DNA of 64,000 bases from Lutraria lutraria (GCA_964023205.1 OZ026840.1:10340603-10404602); one strand, 5' to 3'; positions 42,701-57,700 are shown, counted from the first letter of the stretch. Translations and numbers: made by a program. The notes: generated by a model not told the origin, from the sequence alone.

Positions 42701-45700
42701 GAAATCACTGTTTTGACTGGATCTTCATGAAACTTCGTCAGAATGTTTATTTTAATAATATGTAGGTCAAGTTTGATAATGGGTCATTTCTGGTGAAAAA
42801 CTAGGTCACTAGGGCAAATTGCTGGAAAACCTTGTGAACACTCTAGAAGTCACTGTTTTGATTGGATGATCATGAAACCTTGTCAGAATGTTTGTCTTCA
42901 TAATATCTTGGACGAGTTCGAACATGGGTCATCTTGGGTAAAAAACTAGGTCGCTAGGTCAAATCTTATGAAAAACCATGTTAACACTGTAGATTTCACA
43001 GTTATTATTGGATCTTCACCAAACTTTGTCAAATCATTTGTTTTTATTGATATAACGGTCAAGTATAAATATGGGTCATCTGGGGTCAATAACTAGGTCA
43101 CCAGGTCCAATCTTAGGAAAACTTTGTTAACACTGTAGATGTCACAGTTTTAATTGGATCTTCACCAAACCTTGTCAGAATGTTTGCCTCAATGATATGT
43201 GGGTGAAGGTTGAACATGGGTCAGCCAGGGTCAAAAACTGGGTCACCAGGTCAAATCTTCGGTAAAAATCTTGTAAAAGCTCTTAATGTCATGGTTTTAA
43301 TTGGATCTTGGCCAAACCTTGTCAGATTGTTTGTCTTTATGATATTAAGGACAAGTTCAAATATGGGTCACCTAAGGTAAAAAACCAGGTCACAAGGTCA
43401 AATCTTAGGAAAACCTTATTAACACTGTAGATGTCAAATTTTGATCGTATCTTCACCAAAACTAGTCAGAATGTTTGTCTTAATGATATGTAAGACAAAT
43501 TCGAACATAGGTCGTCTTGGGTAAAAAACTAGGTCACAAGGTCAAATGTTAGGAAAACCTTGTCTATGCTGTAGTTTTCATGGTTTTGATTGGATCTTCA
43601 CCAAATTTTGTCAGAATGTTTGTCTTATTTATATGTAGGACAAGTTCTAACATGGGTCATCTGGGGTCAAAAACTAGGTCACCGGTTCAAAACAAAGTTT
43701 TAATGAGTGAACAGTGATTGTCATGTGAGCGATATAGGGCCATCTTGGCCCTCTTGTTTTACTTTCCACAATCGAGAGCCAAAAAAGAAAACATTCCAAC
43801 CTACCTACCCTATTTTAATGAGAATGTAACCAGAAACAATTATTTTTTTATGCCTTAACATTCAAAAAACAATTTCTACAATTATTTCAATTTCATACGC
43901 ACATAAAAATGGTAAAAAACATTCAATTTTTAATAGCTAGTCTCTGATTTTAAATATAACACTGTCGTATATAGTCTGGTATTTAATAGCTGGTTTCTGA
44001 TTTTAAACATAACGCTGTCATATATAGTCTGGTATTTAATAGCTAGTTTCTGATTTTAAACATAACGCTGTCATATATAGTCTGGAATTTAATAGCTAGT
44101 TTCTGATTTTAAATATAACACTGTCGTATATAGTCTGGTATTTAATAGCTAGTTTCTGATTTTAAACATAACACTGTCGTATATAGTCTGGTATTTAATA
44201 GCTGGTTTCTGATTTTATTTATAACACTGTCATATATAGTCTGGTATTTAATAGCTAGTTTCTGATTTTAAACATAACACTGTCGTATATAGTCTGGTAT
44301 TTAATAGCTAGTTTCTGATTTTAAATATAACACTGTCGTATATAGTCTGGTATTTAATAGCTAGTTTCTGATTTTAAACATAACACTGTCGTATATAGTC
44401 TGGTATTTAATAGCTAGTTTCTGATTTTAAATATAACACTGTCGTATATAGTCTGGTATTTAATAGCTAGTTTCTGATTTTAAACATAACACTGTCGTAT
44501 ATAGTCTGGTATTTAATAGCTAGTTTCTGATTTTAAATATAACACTGTCGTATATAGTCTGGTATTTAATAGCTAGTTTCTGATTTTAAACATAACACTG
44601 TCGTATATAGTCTGGTATTTAATAGCTTATTTCTGATTTTAAACAAAATGCTGTCATATATAGTATATGGCATTTAAATTGATAACATGAATGCAACTTT
44701 CTAAAGGTAATAGAATAGAATAAAATGTATGAGAAACAGCACTTATGTATAGGAAGTAACTGTTATGTCATGAACTATGACTTTTTTCTAAACTTGCATG
44801 GTAAAAGAAGTTAATATATTCATATAATTACCATGTAAGAACATGTTTATGATTATTGTATTCTGCATAAATATCTCAAAGTCAGCTTAGATACAATAAC
44901 ACAGATATTATTTAGGACTATAAATTATTAGTAAGTTTAAATACTTTTGTATTTATAAATGTAAATATGAATAAACAAGTTTAAGAGTACTTCAATGTAT
45001 CAAAGTAAATAATAATGCAATTAAATTGTAACTAAAACCAAAACAGATAGTTCGAAAGTTCATCTTCAGTATTAATGACCACACATGACCTGCCATAAAC
45101 CTACCAAACTGATCAATCAACTTTCTTAACAGTCAAACATCTTACAACAGTTCAATAGTACATGTAGCATCAGTGTTATATGTCTTGATACGGATAAAGG
45201 CCACCCTTTCAATAAAGGCCATTCATTTAAAAAAACGTCACTGATTAATTGGAACAAAAATGACCTCCGAATAAAGGCCACTTGTCATTTTTCAAAGGTC
45301 ATTTTTTCTTTCCTGAGGGTAGCCTTTGTAAACAGATTTGACTGGACATGTAATGAAAATCAATCAATGTCATTTGTCTTTTTGAACTTCCCATTCTGAA
45401 AAGTATTTACATGAAAATTACACGACTCTTGTAAAACAGTCATGTATTAATATACATAAATATAGTATAAGCATGCATAGTTATATAAATGAAACATAAT
45501 CATACAATATCATTTTAATAGTATTTAGTTACTATTTACAACAAAGAAATTCATGAATTATCATTGCAAACTTGTCTCTCGAAAAAAGTATAAGCCATTA
45601 ATTAATCTTGCTTTATTTTACTCATAAACAGTAAATTAAAGATACAACTAGTACAAGCTTATATAAAGAAGATATTTACAAGTTAAAAACAACTAGACAT

Positions 45701-48700
45701 AGTAATTCTAATAAGGGGAGACAATGCAATAAACTGCAGGGTTTTAAAATCATAGAAGAACAAAAACTAAACACCAACACATGCATGTGAAAAAAGGTAC
45801 TGTGAACAAATAATAACTCGGTGAAGAAAATGTCAAATAAAATGTGAAAATAAATGTGAGATACAAATAAATGAAAGGTGCAATGTGAAGTGAGAAAGTT
45901 CAAAGGGGAAATAAGCCAAATGAGAATAGTATGTAGGTGTGCGATTGCCATGAACAATGCAAATAATATAACCCTACCTTCCCTACTTATTATAATGGTT
46001 ACTACCAATACTCTACATGGGAATTTCTCATTTATTATAAAATAAGGGGTGTTATAATTAAACTAAGTACAGTAAATATGGAATGTAGTGCCACGATGAC
46101 ACTGCCATCTGACATTAATTCCACAAGTACAGTTACTTGACAGGTGTGGTATATTAAAACAAACAGCTAAATGGTCCAAGGAATTACCAACTTTCAGTTT
46201 TCCTGGACGACTGTAATCCAACCAGTACTACTTAACTTACCCTTGCACAAGGAACCAGCAACTTCTCCACATGTGGTGGAAAATCAGACATTCTTGTCAA
46301 ATTTTCATGAAAGGATATGACCTGCAATGACGGAGAATTGAGCCCAGATAGCCGGGTTACAAATCCAGACCACTATTATAACCACTGAACCATGGCCCGG
46401 CATATTAATCATTCACAGAGTCAGGCTATACACAGTGTGAGAAGCCATGAATATAGGGATGTTCAGTACAGCTTGTTCAATATTTCATGAATATTTATGG
46501 AATTGTTATACGTCTTGGAAAATTGATAGTACCTTATCCAGTATAATATCTTATAGGAATCAAACATAAACAAACCAATATTAAAAGCACTCAATGACTT
46601 GTCAATGATAGCAGGGATTTCTTGGTGATAATAAACTCTCTGTCCTACCCCGTTAGCTACCGCAGGTTTTTTCAACATTTTCTTAGCTTGTTTGTTTGTA
46701 TCAATAGCTTTTGCATACTTTTTGTCCATATTAATCTTAACGCCTTGAAGACCTTCTAGAGAAGGGTCCAATTTTTTCTTCATTTTTTCTCCATCTTTCT
46801 TCTCATGATCCTTCTCTTCTGATTTAGGTTTCTTAGCATTATCAGCATCGGGTACGCTCTGTTTCTGGCCTCCACTTGGTTTACTACCACCAGTGTCTGC
46901 TGGACTACCAGAACTCTCAGGAACACCAATGGTCTGAAGTTCACTCAGAGAAATGTTCTTATCATCAGCAGCATTATTAGTTGTTGTCTGAACATGACGA
47001 GGAACATTGTTTGTTAGTATGTTATCCTGTGCCTCACATTTTACCGAAACGCTTTCAAGAATCTTCACTTTTGGTAACGGCACATTGAATTTTTGCTCGA
47101 ATTTTGTGGGCTTGTTGATTCTTTCTGAGTATGGGTCATATATCGGCGGCTTCACCTTAGCATGATAATGCTCACAACTAGATTCAACCCTACCAGAAAA
47201 GCTATGACTTGTTGAGGCAGAATTGGTTGCCCTGGAAACACGACCAGATCTTTTTTCGCCATCTTTTTTCATACCTGGAACATGAGTTTGGCAGAAACTA
47301 ACAGCATTGTCAAGTCTAGTTATACTAAGTCTTACATTTTTCACAGGGTTGAAGAAGTCCACACGTTCACTAAAAGGGGTCTTAACTGCCTCCTTGTCAG
47401 CAGACTTTTGCTGTGGACTTGGCACATCATATGCATTGCCAAATGGTACTTGAGTCATAACAGTGTTGTAACTATGACTACTTTGATCTTTTCGCAAGCC
47501 ACTGTGCATCGCAGAAGAAAGTATAGGATTCCACATGTTAACCCGCAACATGGCATCAACGTCATTGTGTGGTATCATAAACGCATCACTATCAAACCAT
47601 TTTGTTGCATGATTCCAATTCTGGTGCTCAACTGCGCTCGTCCGTAACTCAGGCCGCAAATTAAGTGAACGTAACATCGGATCTTCTTTTAGAAATTTTT
47701 GCAGATTATCGGAAGAATCTGGATTCATTTCATGTCTGATTTTCATATCGGCACTCAGCGGACATGTTGAAAGTTGACCTAAACTGATGACATCATCACT
47801 ATCTGTGTCACTGCAAGCGGAACCTTCATCCTATTGGTTATAAGACAATAATCTTCAACATCTACATGTATACTTATGTCCTATGACTTACATAACAAAA
47901 CTGTCACAAATTGAAACTGTCAGTATTCTGTTCACCAGTGAATGAAATATTCTAATAACATGTTGCATGCAGAAAATTACATCCCATGTCACCAAGTACA
48001 TTTCAACTAGTGAAAAATTGTGAGAAAAGTTTTGAGGGAAATGAGCAAAATGCTCAGTATAAACAATAATAAAAGTCAAATTATATAAATAATTTTAGAC
48101 ATGTATAAAATCCAGCAGTTGTAAGAGTTTGACTAAATGATATGATTGTGAACACAAGTATAACATTTACTAAGTAATTTGACACCATCCCTAACCAAAC
48201 TTCACTGTCACCAACACAAAACCCATAAACAGTTCGTCTGAATACTTTTTGTGTGTTATTCAACTTACCAAGGATGTTTTTCATCCATATAAGAAGTAAA
48301 ATAGCACAAACTGCGAGTAAGAATAATAAAGAGACATTTTTTTATTTGTTTACAAATAATTTCCATTGAATGACATTAATTTTCAAAAATCACCTGGACA
48401 AAAAAATATTTAAATTGCAGCATATATGTGTTAAAATTATTGTGAAATTTAGCATACACTTCAACTTAAAATTCAGATTGTTATATAATTGATCACAGAT
48501 AGAAAATGGGAACCCACCATCAATATTTGTGTCAAGGATTTTCACCAGATTATAGTTATCACATTTAGTCTGAAGAAGTTAGAGACACAGTCTGGTGCAT
48601 ATAAAGAAAATAGAATTTGTATTGACAGTTTAAGAGGTTCTATTATGGAAAAAATGTAATAGAAATACATGTAACTCAGCAAATCTTATATATTATTATT

Positions 48701-51700
48701 CTAAATATTTTATATTCAATATAAAGAAAAAGTCTATCACGTTTGGAACAATAATGAGGCTGAAAATAAATATGTTTGTTTGGAGTGCTCCTATCAGTAA
48801 AATAAAATTTTGGGGGGCATTTTTTTTACTATTGTTATATACGGTAGTAAAAAAACATCCCTACCTACTCAGTGCTAAAATTCCGGGTCAAAGCACTCCA
48901 AACAAACTTATTTTTATTTTCAGCCTAAGTAATATGTGATCATAACCAGATATATACATACAGGTAAATATTGACAATTATAAAGTTATAACATACAAAT
49001 GACTTGTTACGACATACATTTTTTATACATTAAGTGCTGTATTAATAATGAAATTTACATAATTAATGAATCAATCTTTTTTTCATGGCAATAAACACAA
49101 AGAGAAAAAGTGGGACAAAGTGGTATGCTGAACATGTACATATACATACATTTGATACATTTCAATCAATACATAGACAGGGTGGATGAAGCAAAAATTG
49201 GATTTAATGTATTGAAGTTTTCAAGTTGGCGTGATTTGTCAATATTACAATAAGCAATGTTCAGCATTTATATGTTGTATGTTGAACTGTGTCAGACATA
49301 TTGGAACTTCTTTAATCTAATTTTGTACAAATATTGATATATCTTGTATACTTTGTATTACCGTCAAATCCGAATTAACGGTTCCCTATAAATTGTGCCC
49401 AACATGTACAGCCCTTAATTCACAGGACTGTGTGCCACTTAAGGTAGTATGCGACCTTTCCTTGACGTCATGAGTCAAAAAATCAATTTTTCTCCGATTC
49501 TTCTGAAATTTTTCACAATGGTAGTGTAGCATGTTGTTCGTTTTTTGTTGGTTTTATTTTTTCTGCTTTCCGACCCGTTTCCTTGCAACGTCATGTCGAA
49601 TGTCAGCGGTGTAATACCGACGTTTTACATGCTTAATTGGTTCAAACATACCGCTATTGTAATTTCAGATACATCAACTTCAAGCTCTCTATCTGCGGAA
49701 TAAGCTCATATAATTTTTAATGGGGTTTAGCCGTCTTTGTTTTCTTGGCGGAACGTTAAGTACTAAAAGTATGTTCGTTTTTTCACCCATAATTTTGACC
49801 CCCAGCTATATTTGAGTGATTTTTTGGTAAACAGAAGTAGATTCAATCAACTAATGAATCAAATGTTGATTTTATAGAGATCCTAACAAATTATAATAAA
49901 AAGCAAAAATAATAATTAAACACTAATTGTAGCCTAACGTTGTTACAAATAAGTTGAATATTAGCGTGACGTAACAATTTCAACAACGTTATTCATGATG
50001 TCCGAACTTTACTTTATTGCAATTTTGTGAAAAATAATGCGCGATGACATATTATTCTTGCATTTTGTCCTTGCTTGTTAACATCTCCACAAAATCAACA
50101 TTTGATTCATTAGTTGATTGAATCTACTTCCGTTTACCAAAAATTCACTCAAATATAGCTGGGGGTCAAAATTATGGGTGAAAAAACGAACATACTTTTA
50201 GTGCTTATCGTTCAGCCAAGAAAATAAAGACGACAAAACCCCATTAAAACTTATATGAGCTTATTCCGCGGATAGAGAGCTTGAAGTTGGTGTATCTGAA
50301 ATTACAATAACGGTATGTTTGAGCCAATTATGCATGTTAAACGTCGATTTTACACCTCTGACATTAGACGTGGCATTGCTAGGAAACGGGTCGGAAAGCA
50401 GAAAAAATGAAATGAACAAAAATTGAAGAACATGCTATACTTCCATTGTCTAAAATTTCAGAACAATAGGAGAAAATTCAATTTTTGACCCATGACTTCA
50501 AGGAAAGGTCGCAAACTACCTTAATACCAATAGGGACAAAATAAATTTTAAAAACAGTAAAATATCTCAAGTTTGAAAGCCATTTTAATCTAAACACAAT
50601 CAAAGCTGATTTAATGTTGTACTTGAAAAAAGAAATCTATCATCAAAGCATGTAGATGTACCTTAAACAATTTATTGACAGTTAATATAATTATCATTTG
50701 ATGATTTTAGTTCAAATTTGTCCACAAAGCTGTAAAATAATTTGTTCTATTTGTGAAGCAAACTTCAAAGAAATGTTCACAGTGAGGTGAAAAAGTGTGT
50801 TCAATTGCTTTCATGAAATCTAGTTAGGACAACTCATGTATAGGACAATTTTCCGGACTTGCGATAATAATGGAACATCATCTACAAATAAATGTATTTC
50901 AATCTTTTTAAAATAAAGTTTAAAAAAGAACCTTATCAAAAACAAAAACGCAAAATCTGATGTTTCCTCAAAATATAAGAAATGAAAATGTATCCTGTAA
51001 AAATTTCACTACAGCTGTTTCTGAATTTCTGACAAAGTTCAACAATTAAGAAAGAAACTCTTTTATATGATTTAGATTACCGTTCTAGGTCTAATAAGTA
51101 TACGTGTTCCATTAAATATTTTACGCAAGTTATGTCTCTGAAAAATACAGAAAATTCTTTAGAACAAACAACATTTACCTTCCAATAACAAACCTACAAA
51201 ACTTCAATACATTTTTTTCTACATTTTGGATTTTTGCGTGAAAAATATACAGAACAGGTCAATGATTTTAATTAGCAGCAAAATTTTAAATAATAGAATG
51301 ATAAGAACAAACCAATGGCATTAAACCTGTATCAGAGCACTTAAAAAGTTCTACCTCAAAAAAATACATATTACAGCCACATTTAAATTGCCATCAGGGG
51401 AGGGAGATTACCATCCCCTCCATATTCAGAAGAATAGACAAGACTGCACAACAACAGGTACATTATAGCTAGAGTAATGTTTCAATGAAAATCCAATTCA
51501 TCCTTCTACATGAAGAGTGCCAATTAGAAATAAAAGTACATGGATAAATATACTGAAACAAGAGGGCCAAGATGGCCCTATATCGCTCACATGACAATCA
51601 CTGTTCACTCATTAAAACTTTGTTTTGAACCGGTGACCTAGTTTTTGACCCCAGATGACCCATGTTAGAACTTGTCCTACATATAAATAAGACAAACATT

Positions 51701-54700
51701 CTGACAAAATTGGGTGAAGATCCAATCAAAACCATGAAAACTACAGCATAGACAAGTTTGCCTAAGATTTGAACTTGTGACCTAGTTTTTGGCCCCAGAT
51801 GACCTATGTTTGAATTTGTCTTACATATCATTAAGACAAACATTCTGACAAGGTTTGGTGAAGATAGAATCAAAATTTTACATCTTCAGTTCCTAAGATT
51901 TGACCTTGTGACCTAGTTTTTGACCCTAGATTAGCCATATTTGAACTTAACCTTAATATCTTTGAGTGAACAATCAGACAAGGTTTGGCCAAGATCCAAT
52001 TAAAACCATGCAATTTAGAGGTTTTACAAGATTTTTATCTAAGATTTGACCTGGTGACCCAGTTTTTGAACCCGGTTGACCCATATTCAACCTTGACCCA
52101 CATATTATTGAGGCAAACATTTTAACAAGGTTTGGTGAAGATCCAATCAAAACTGTGATATCTACAGTATTATCAAAGTTTTCCTGGTGACCTAGTTATT
52201 AACCCCAGATGACCCATATTTGTACTTGACGGTTATATCATTAAAACAAACAATTTGACAAAGTTTGGTGAAGATCCAATTATAACTGTGAAATCTACAG
52301 TGTTAACATGGTTTTTCATAAGATTTGACCTAGCGACCTAGTTTTTGTCCCAAGATGACCCATGTTCAAACTCGTCCAAGATATAATAAAGACAAACATT
52401 CTGACAAGGTTTCATGATGATACAATCAAAACAGTGACTTCTAGAGTGTTCACAAGGTTTTCCAGCAATTTGCCCTAGTGACCTAGTTTTTGACCGGAAA
52501 TGACCCATTATCAAACTTGACCTACATATTATTGAAATACACATTCTGACAAAGTTTCATGAAGATCCAATCAAAACAATGATTTCTAAAGTGTTCACAA
52601 GGTTTTCCCTTATTTGGCCCTGGTGACCTATTTTTTTTAAACAAAATGGCCAAATATCGAACTCATCCGAGAGTTTGCCAATATTAACATTCTTACCCAG
52701 TTTTGCTAAAATATAGCTAAAAATGTGGCCCCTAATGTGTTCACAAGGTAAAGTTTGATGATGCACGACGCGGGACACCTGACGGAGACTGAACCTAAAA
52801 GCTCACCCTGTCACATTGTGACATGTGAGCTAAAAAATAAATGATAATAAAAATACACAGTTAAGATATTTCATGGTCCACAAAAGAAAGCTTGATAATC
52901 AGTTATTCTATTCAAATCTAATAACATCAACATGTCAAATCTACAAGAAACAAGTATAGTTATTGGACAACTGACATTTAGAAAGGACAATAGCAAACAG
53001 CTTAAACTGAATTTTTAACTTGACATCGTAAAAAAATGTTATTACGACAAGAATTAGCAATTTAAAACACTCATGAAATATCTTTGCAAATGGGGATAGA
53101 AAAAAACAACACAGCAGATAACATTAATGTACAGATACATGCACAACTAAATGACACCTTTCTTACATTGTTCTGATTGCTATTTGGATTAGGAGGCATA
53201 CTTTTAGGCAGAGCGTAGCCCCGTAACGGGGCCTCATTAGCCACCAATAAATCGTTCAAACTGTGAACTCGTAAAGCCAGCTCCAGGTTTTGTTCGACAG
53301 GTTTCCTATTGATGCCATGTGACTGATTATTACAAAGAAAGAAATATTACTATGTAACCACATTAGCGGCAGTTCATTGTCAAATAAAATACAGTACATT
53401 AATTATTATATTGTATATGCATAATAAGCATAAAGTCAAAAACGGAGCTTAACTTGTATATAACTTGACATAAAGCCTTAACCTGCCAAATTTACTGAAT
53501 GGACTTGTCCAACTTTCATTTTGAAAAAAATCATTATCCATTTAAGGGATACCACAATGAAAATTAAGAAGTTAGTCACCCAACAGTTGAAAGAGCCTCA
53601 GGTCAGAATGTATGGGTGTGAAGGCTGGCCTGGCTCTATCCTGGTGGCCAAAACTTTGCAGTTTTGGTTCAAGCATTGTTAGGGTTAAAGGGGCATGCCC
53701 TGGAACTGCTGTGTCTTGGGCTTCATACACCAAAAATGTGTTTATCACTTGTAAAACCTATTATTACCAAAAAGTCATAGAAGAATGTGCATTCCAAAAT
53801 GACTCTATAACGTGCGCATCGGTATTTTGTATGTCGATTTGAATAAAAAGCTGTCAGCCTTTTATTGACCACAACGATATTTCCGATATCGTCTGAGAAT
53901 TTAACTGAGCATGCACACTGCCTTTCAAAGGAGCAAAACAATGATATTTACCCATAATTGATCAATAAATAAACTTCATGTTTAATAACATAACATGCGC
54001 AATACTTACCATTTCACAGTTTTCTGACATTTTTCTGCGATGTTTTCGGTTTTAACAGATCCCGAAAGGATCGAGTTGTGAAAATGACGAATACTTTCTG
54101 ATGCCGAAATCGGCAGGTTTGGTAAATCTTGAAATGTGTATTTTGAGTAAACTAGCGGGATATTTCGTAGATATTTTACAGGACTTTCATTAATTGATTT
54201 AGGCATTAAAATGATATCAATCTGATTGCTATTCGAGACACTTCAGTTCCAGGGCATGCCCCTTTAAAACTGGTATTCTATAAATATTTTGATCTTAAAA
54301 ATAAATGACAATATTTAGTGTACAGTTTAATGAAAAAGAAAATCATAATTCTTGAAAGTACCTGTTTTACAATATCTTGTTTTATTGCAGTTATAACTAT
54401 AACTATCACTAAAGGTGATGAATACCCCCAGATGTGGCCTTGACACAGTTATTGTAACATTTTACAGAGGGAAATATAATGCATTTTCATTTTTTTAATA
54501 CCTGCAAATTGTTGCTTAGATATATCCTGACCAGTTTCTAAATATACATTATATAAAAAATAACAAAGGGCCATAACTCATTAAAATTTACTTGGACAAA
54601 ACCTATTGTGGACATGCACAACTTGGCAAACTACTTATCACTTCTAAGAAGTTTCACTGAATTCCTGCATGTAGTTGCTGAGAAATGGTATGGACAAAAT

Positions 54701-57700
54701 TTACCTAATTGTATAAAACAAAGGGCCATAACTCAGTGAAAATTAATCCAAACAAAACCTGGTTATTGCATGCACAACTTGGCTTACTTTTTATAACTTC
54801 TGTGAAGTTTCATTGAATTCCTATGAGTAGTTACTGAGATATTGTATAAACACTGTATAAAAAACAACAAAGGGCCATAACTCAGTGAAAATTTAACCAA
54901 CCAAGACAAGCTTAATGCATGCACAACTAGGCTAACTACTTATCACTTCTGAGAAGTTTTATTGAATTCCTGGCAGTAGTCAATGAGAAATAGTCAGGAC
55001 AAAATTTGCCTATTGTATATACTGTATAAAAACAACAAAGGGTTATAACTCAGTGATAATTAATCCGAACGAAAAATGCTTTAAGCATGCACAACTAGGC
55101 TTACTACTGATCACTTCTGTGAAGTTTCATTGAGATCCTGTAAGTAGATGCTGAGAAATTCTCCGGACAAAATTTGCCTATTGTATATACTGTATAAAAA
55201 CAACAAAGGGGTATAACTCAGTGATAATTAATCCGAACGAAAATTGCTTTTAGCATGCATAACTAGGCTTACTACTGATCACTTCTGTGAAGTTTCATTG
55301 AGATCTTGTGAGTAATTGCTGAGAAATTGTCCGGACAAAATTTGCCTATTGTATATACTGAATAAAAACAACAAAGGGGTATAACTCAGTGAAAATTAAT
55401 CCGAACGAAAAATGCTTTAATATAGCACAACTAGTCTTACTACTGATCACTTCTGTGAAGTTTCATTGAAATCCTGTAAGTAGTTGCTGAGAAATTCTCC
55501 GGACAAATTGTGTCTACAGACGCACGGACCGACTGACCGACCGACCGACCGACCGACCGTCAAGCGTGAATCCAATATAGCCCCCATATATTTCATATCT
55601 GGGGGTATAATAATGTACACATTTTTGAAAAATAATTATTAATGCACTACACAAATAATTCATGTAGTAACCATATATCTATTTTAGCCTTCAATCATAT
55701 AAAACAAAATCCTTTTATAAATACCAGTACAGCAAGCACAAAAAAATAATATAAATAAATGTTCAGTATGTGACTCCAGCAATCTGTCAGACATCTTGAA
55801 CAAGTACAAAGTTGCCTTTTTCACTTTTCTTTATCTGGGATTTAAAGCTTGGCGCCAACAGCAAGAATCAATTAGTGACTTTCAATTATAACAGTGGAAA
55901 AGATCCCAGGTGTACACCTAGATAGAAGCACAGACCTTCAGTAAGCTAGCTGGACAGCTTCCTCACATGTGATATTTGGTCCTAGGTGGGATTTAAACTC
56001 ACATGGGTTAGGGGCTAGTGATTACAAGTCAGAGACCACAACCGCTCAACCTCATCATTTCAACATTAAACAGATCATTAATTATATTAATTAAGTAACA
56101 AAAAATTACAATTTTTGACAGTCTGATAAAAAACATACTGTTTGTTGTTATTATTCCCATTAAAAACCCATTAAATAGTTTGATCAAACATGTAATCTTT
56201 TTGTTAGATTTTTGCAACTACACATGTACTGAAATCATATCTAAAATACTCATTAATTGTTTTCTTCACTATCTTTTTTTAATAATACATTTACATTATT
56301 CTACCATAACTTAAGCATTGAACATCTACAAAGTGTATTGTTGCTTACGTACCTGTTTTTCAGGGGCCACACAGTTCAGGTTATCAAGGGGTTTAGGGGA
56401 TTGAGGTACATCGGTTTTTCCATTTTGTTGTCTGAAAAAGACATCAAACAGTTTATTTAAATATTGACAAGTAATTATTTCTTAAACAAAATTAAATAGA
56501 AAATTTTATAATGTATTCAGGAGTGATGAATCATTAAGTGGTTAGATAAAGCAGGCATATTGTGACATATATAGTCAGCCAAACAAAAACTTCATAATCA
56601 ATATGTAAACCAGTACAATGAGGAATAATTCTACATCAACATTTTGACAGCTCAGAAAAAAGAATAAATTAACCAGAAAGTTGTTTATTATGTAATAAAC
56701 AAAGTGAAGACAGGTGTTTAATTAATACATGAACAGTTGTTCATACATACAATATATTGCCTTGCATGCTGAGAAAATTTAATAAAATATTCAACGGAAC
56801 TTATAATAGGATCTGTCAATCTCAGCATACTAGTAAGTACCATATCTCATTTCTTTACAAAAGAAAATATTTATCATCAGGTTCGTAAGAATTTAAACAA
56901 TTAATGCGCCATTCAAGAATTTAATATAAAGAAGATCCGCTTTGGTCGCAGCTGAATACAAAAATGAAATCTTCAAATTGGAATAGACAATATAGGACCT
57001 TATTTATAGTTACCTGTAACTTTGACAACAAGAGCCATTAGCCATATAATTGTACACAGTCACTCTAATAATGACAGGTCCTAACTATAATACCTAGCCA
57101 TTTGTATTCAACCCAACCCAGAGAAAACTACCCCATTTGAAAGGAATTCATAAAACATGATTTTTTTCATAAACTATTCTTGCATGCTTCATGAATACCG
57201 GTGTAGCAGTCTATTTTTTCCCCGGCCAGTTTTTCCCTGGGCAACTTTTTCCCCCCTAATAGTAACAGTATTGCATTATGATTCTAGGCCATTTCTTCCC
57301 CCCCTGGCCACTTTTTCCCCCTTAATGATAACTATTGCATTATGATTCTAGGCCATTTCTTCCCCATCTAAGCCACTTTTTCCCCCTAATGATAACAGTA
57401 TTGCATTATGATTCTAGGCCATTTCTTCCCCATCTAAGCCACTTTTTCCCCCTAATGATAACAGTATTGCATTATGATTCTAGGCCATTTCTTCCCCATC
57501 TAGGCCCCCCCCCCCTGTTAATAACAGTATTGCATTATGATTCTAGACCATTTCTTCCCCATCTAGGCCCCCCCCCCCCTGTCTCATTCTATATATTCAT
57601 AGAAATAATTGCCTTAATAAAAACGAGAAAATGGACCATGTGAAAAAAACATTGAATCAAGTACATGTAATTAATTTAGAAGAAAAACAGGATTTTAGCT

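Noticed and set aside
45676..46008. 110-codon - strand frame between exons of the unknown gene
   Set aside because: Phe/Leu/His-rich translation of AT-rich DNA with no acceptor or donor in phase.
47282..47647. 121-codon + strand frame
   Set aside because: Antisense shadow of the large coding exon at 46533-47830.
57335..57643. 102-codon frame made of a 22-residue repeat (MHYDSRPFLP..)
   Set aside because: The 66-bp array is a multiple of three, so an open frame is expected; no exon signals.
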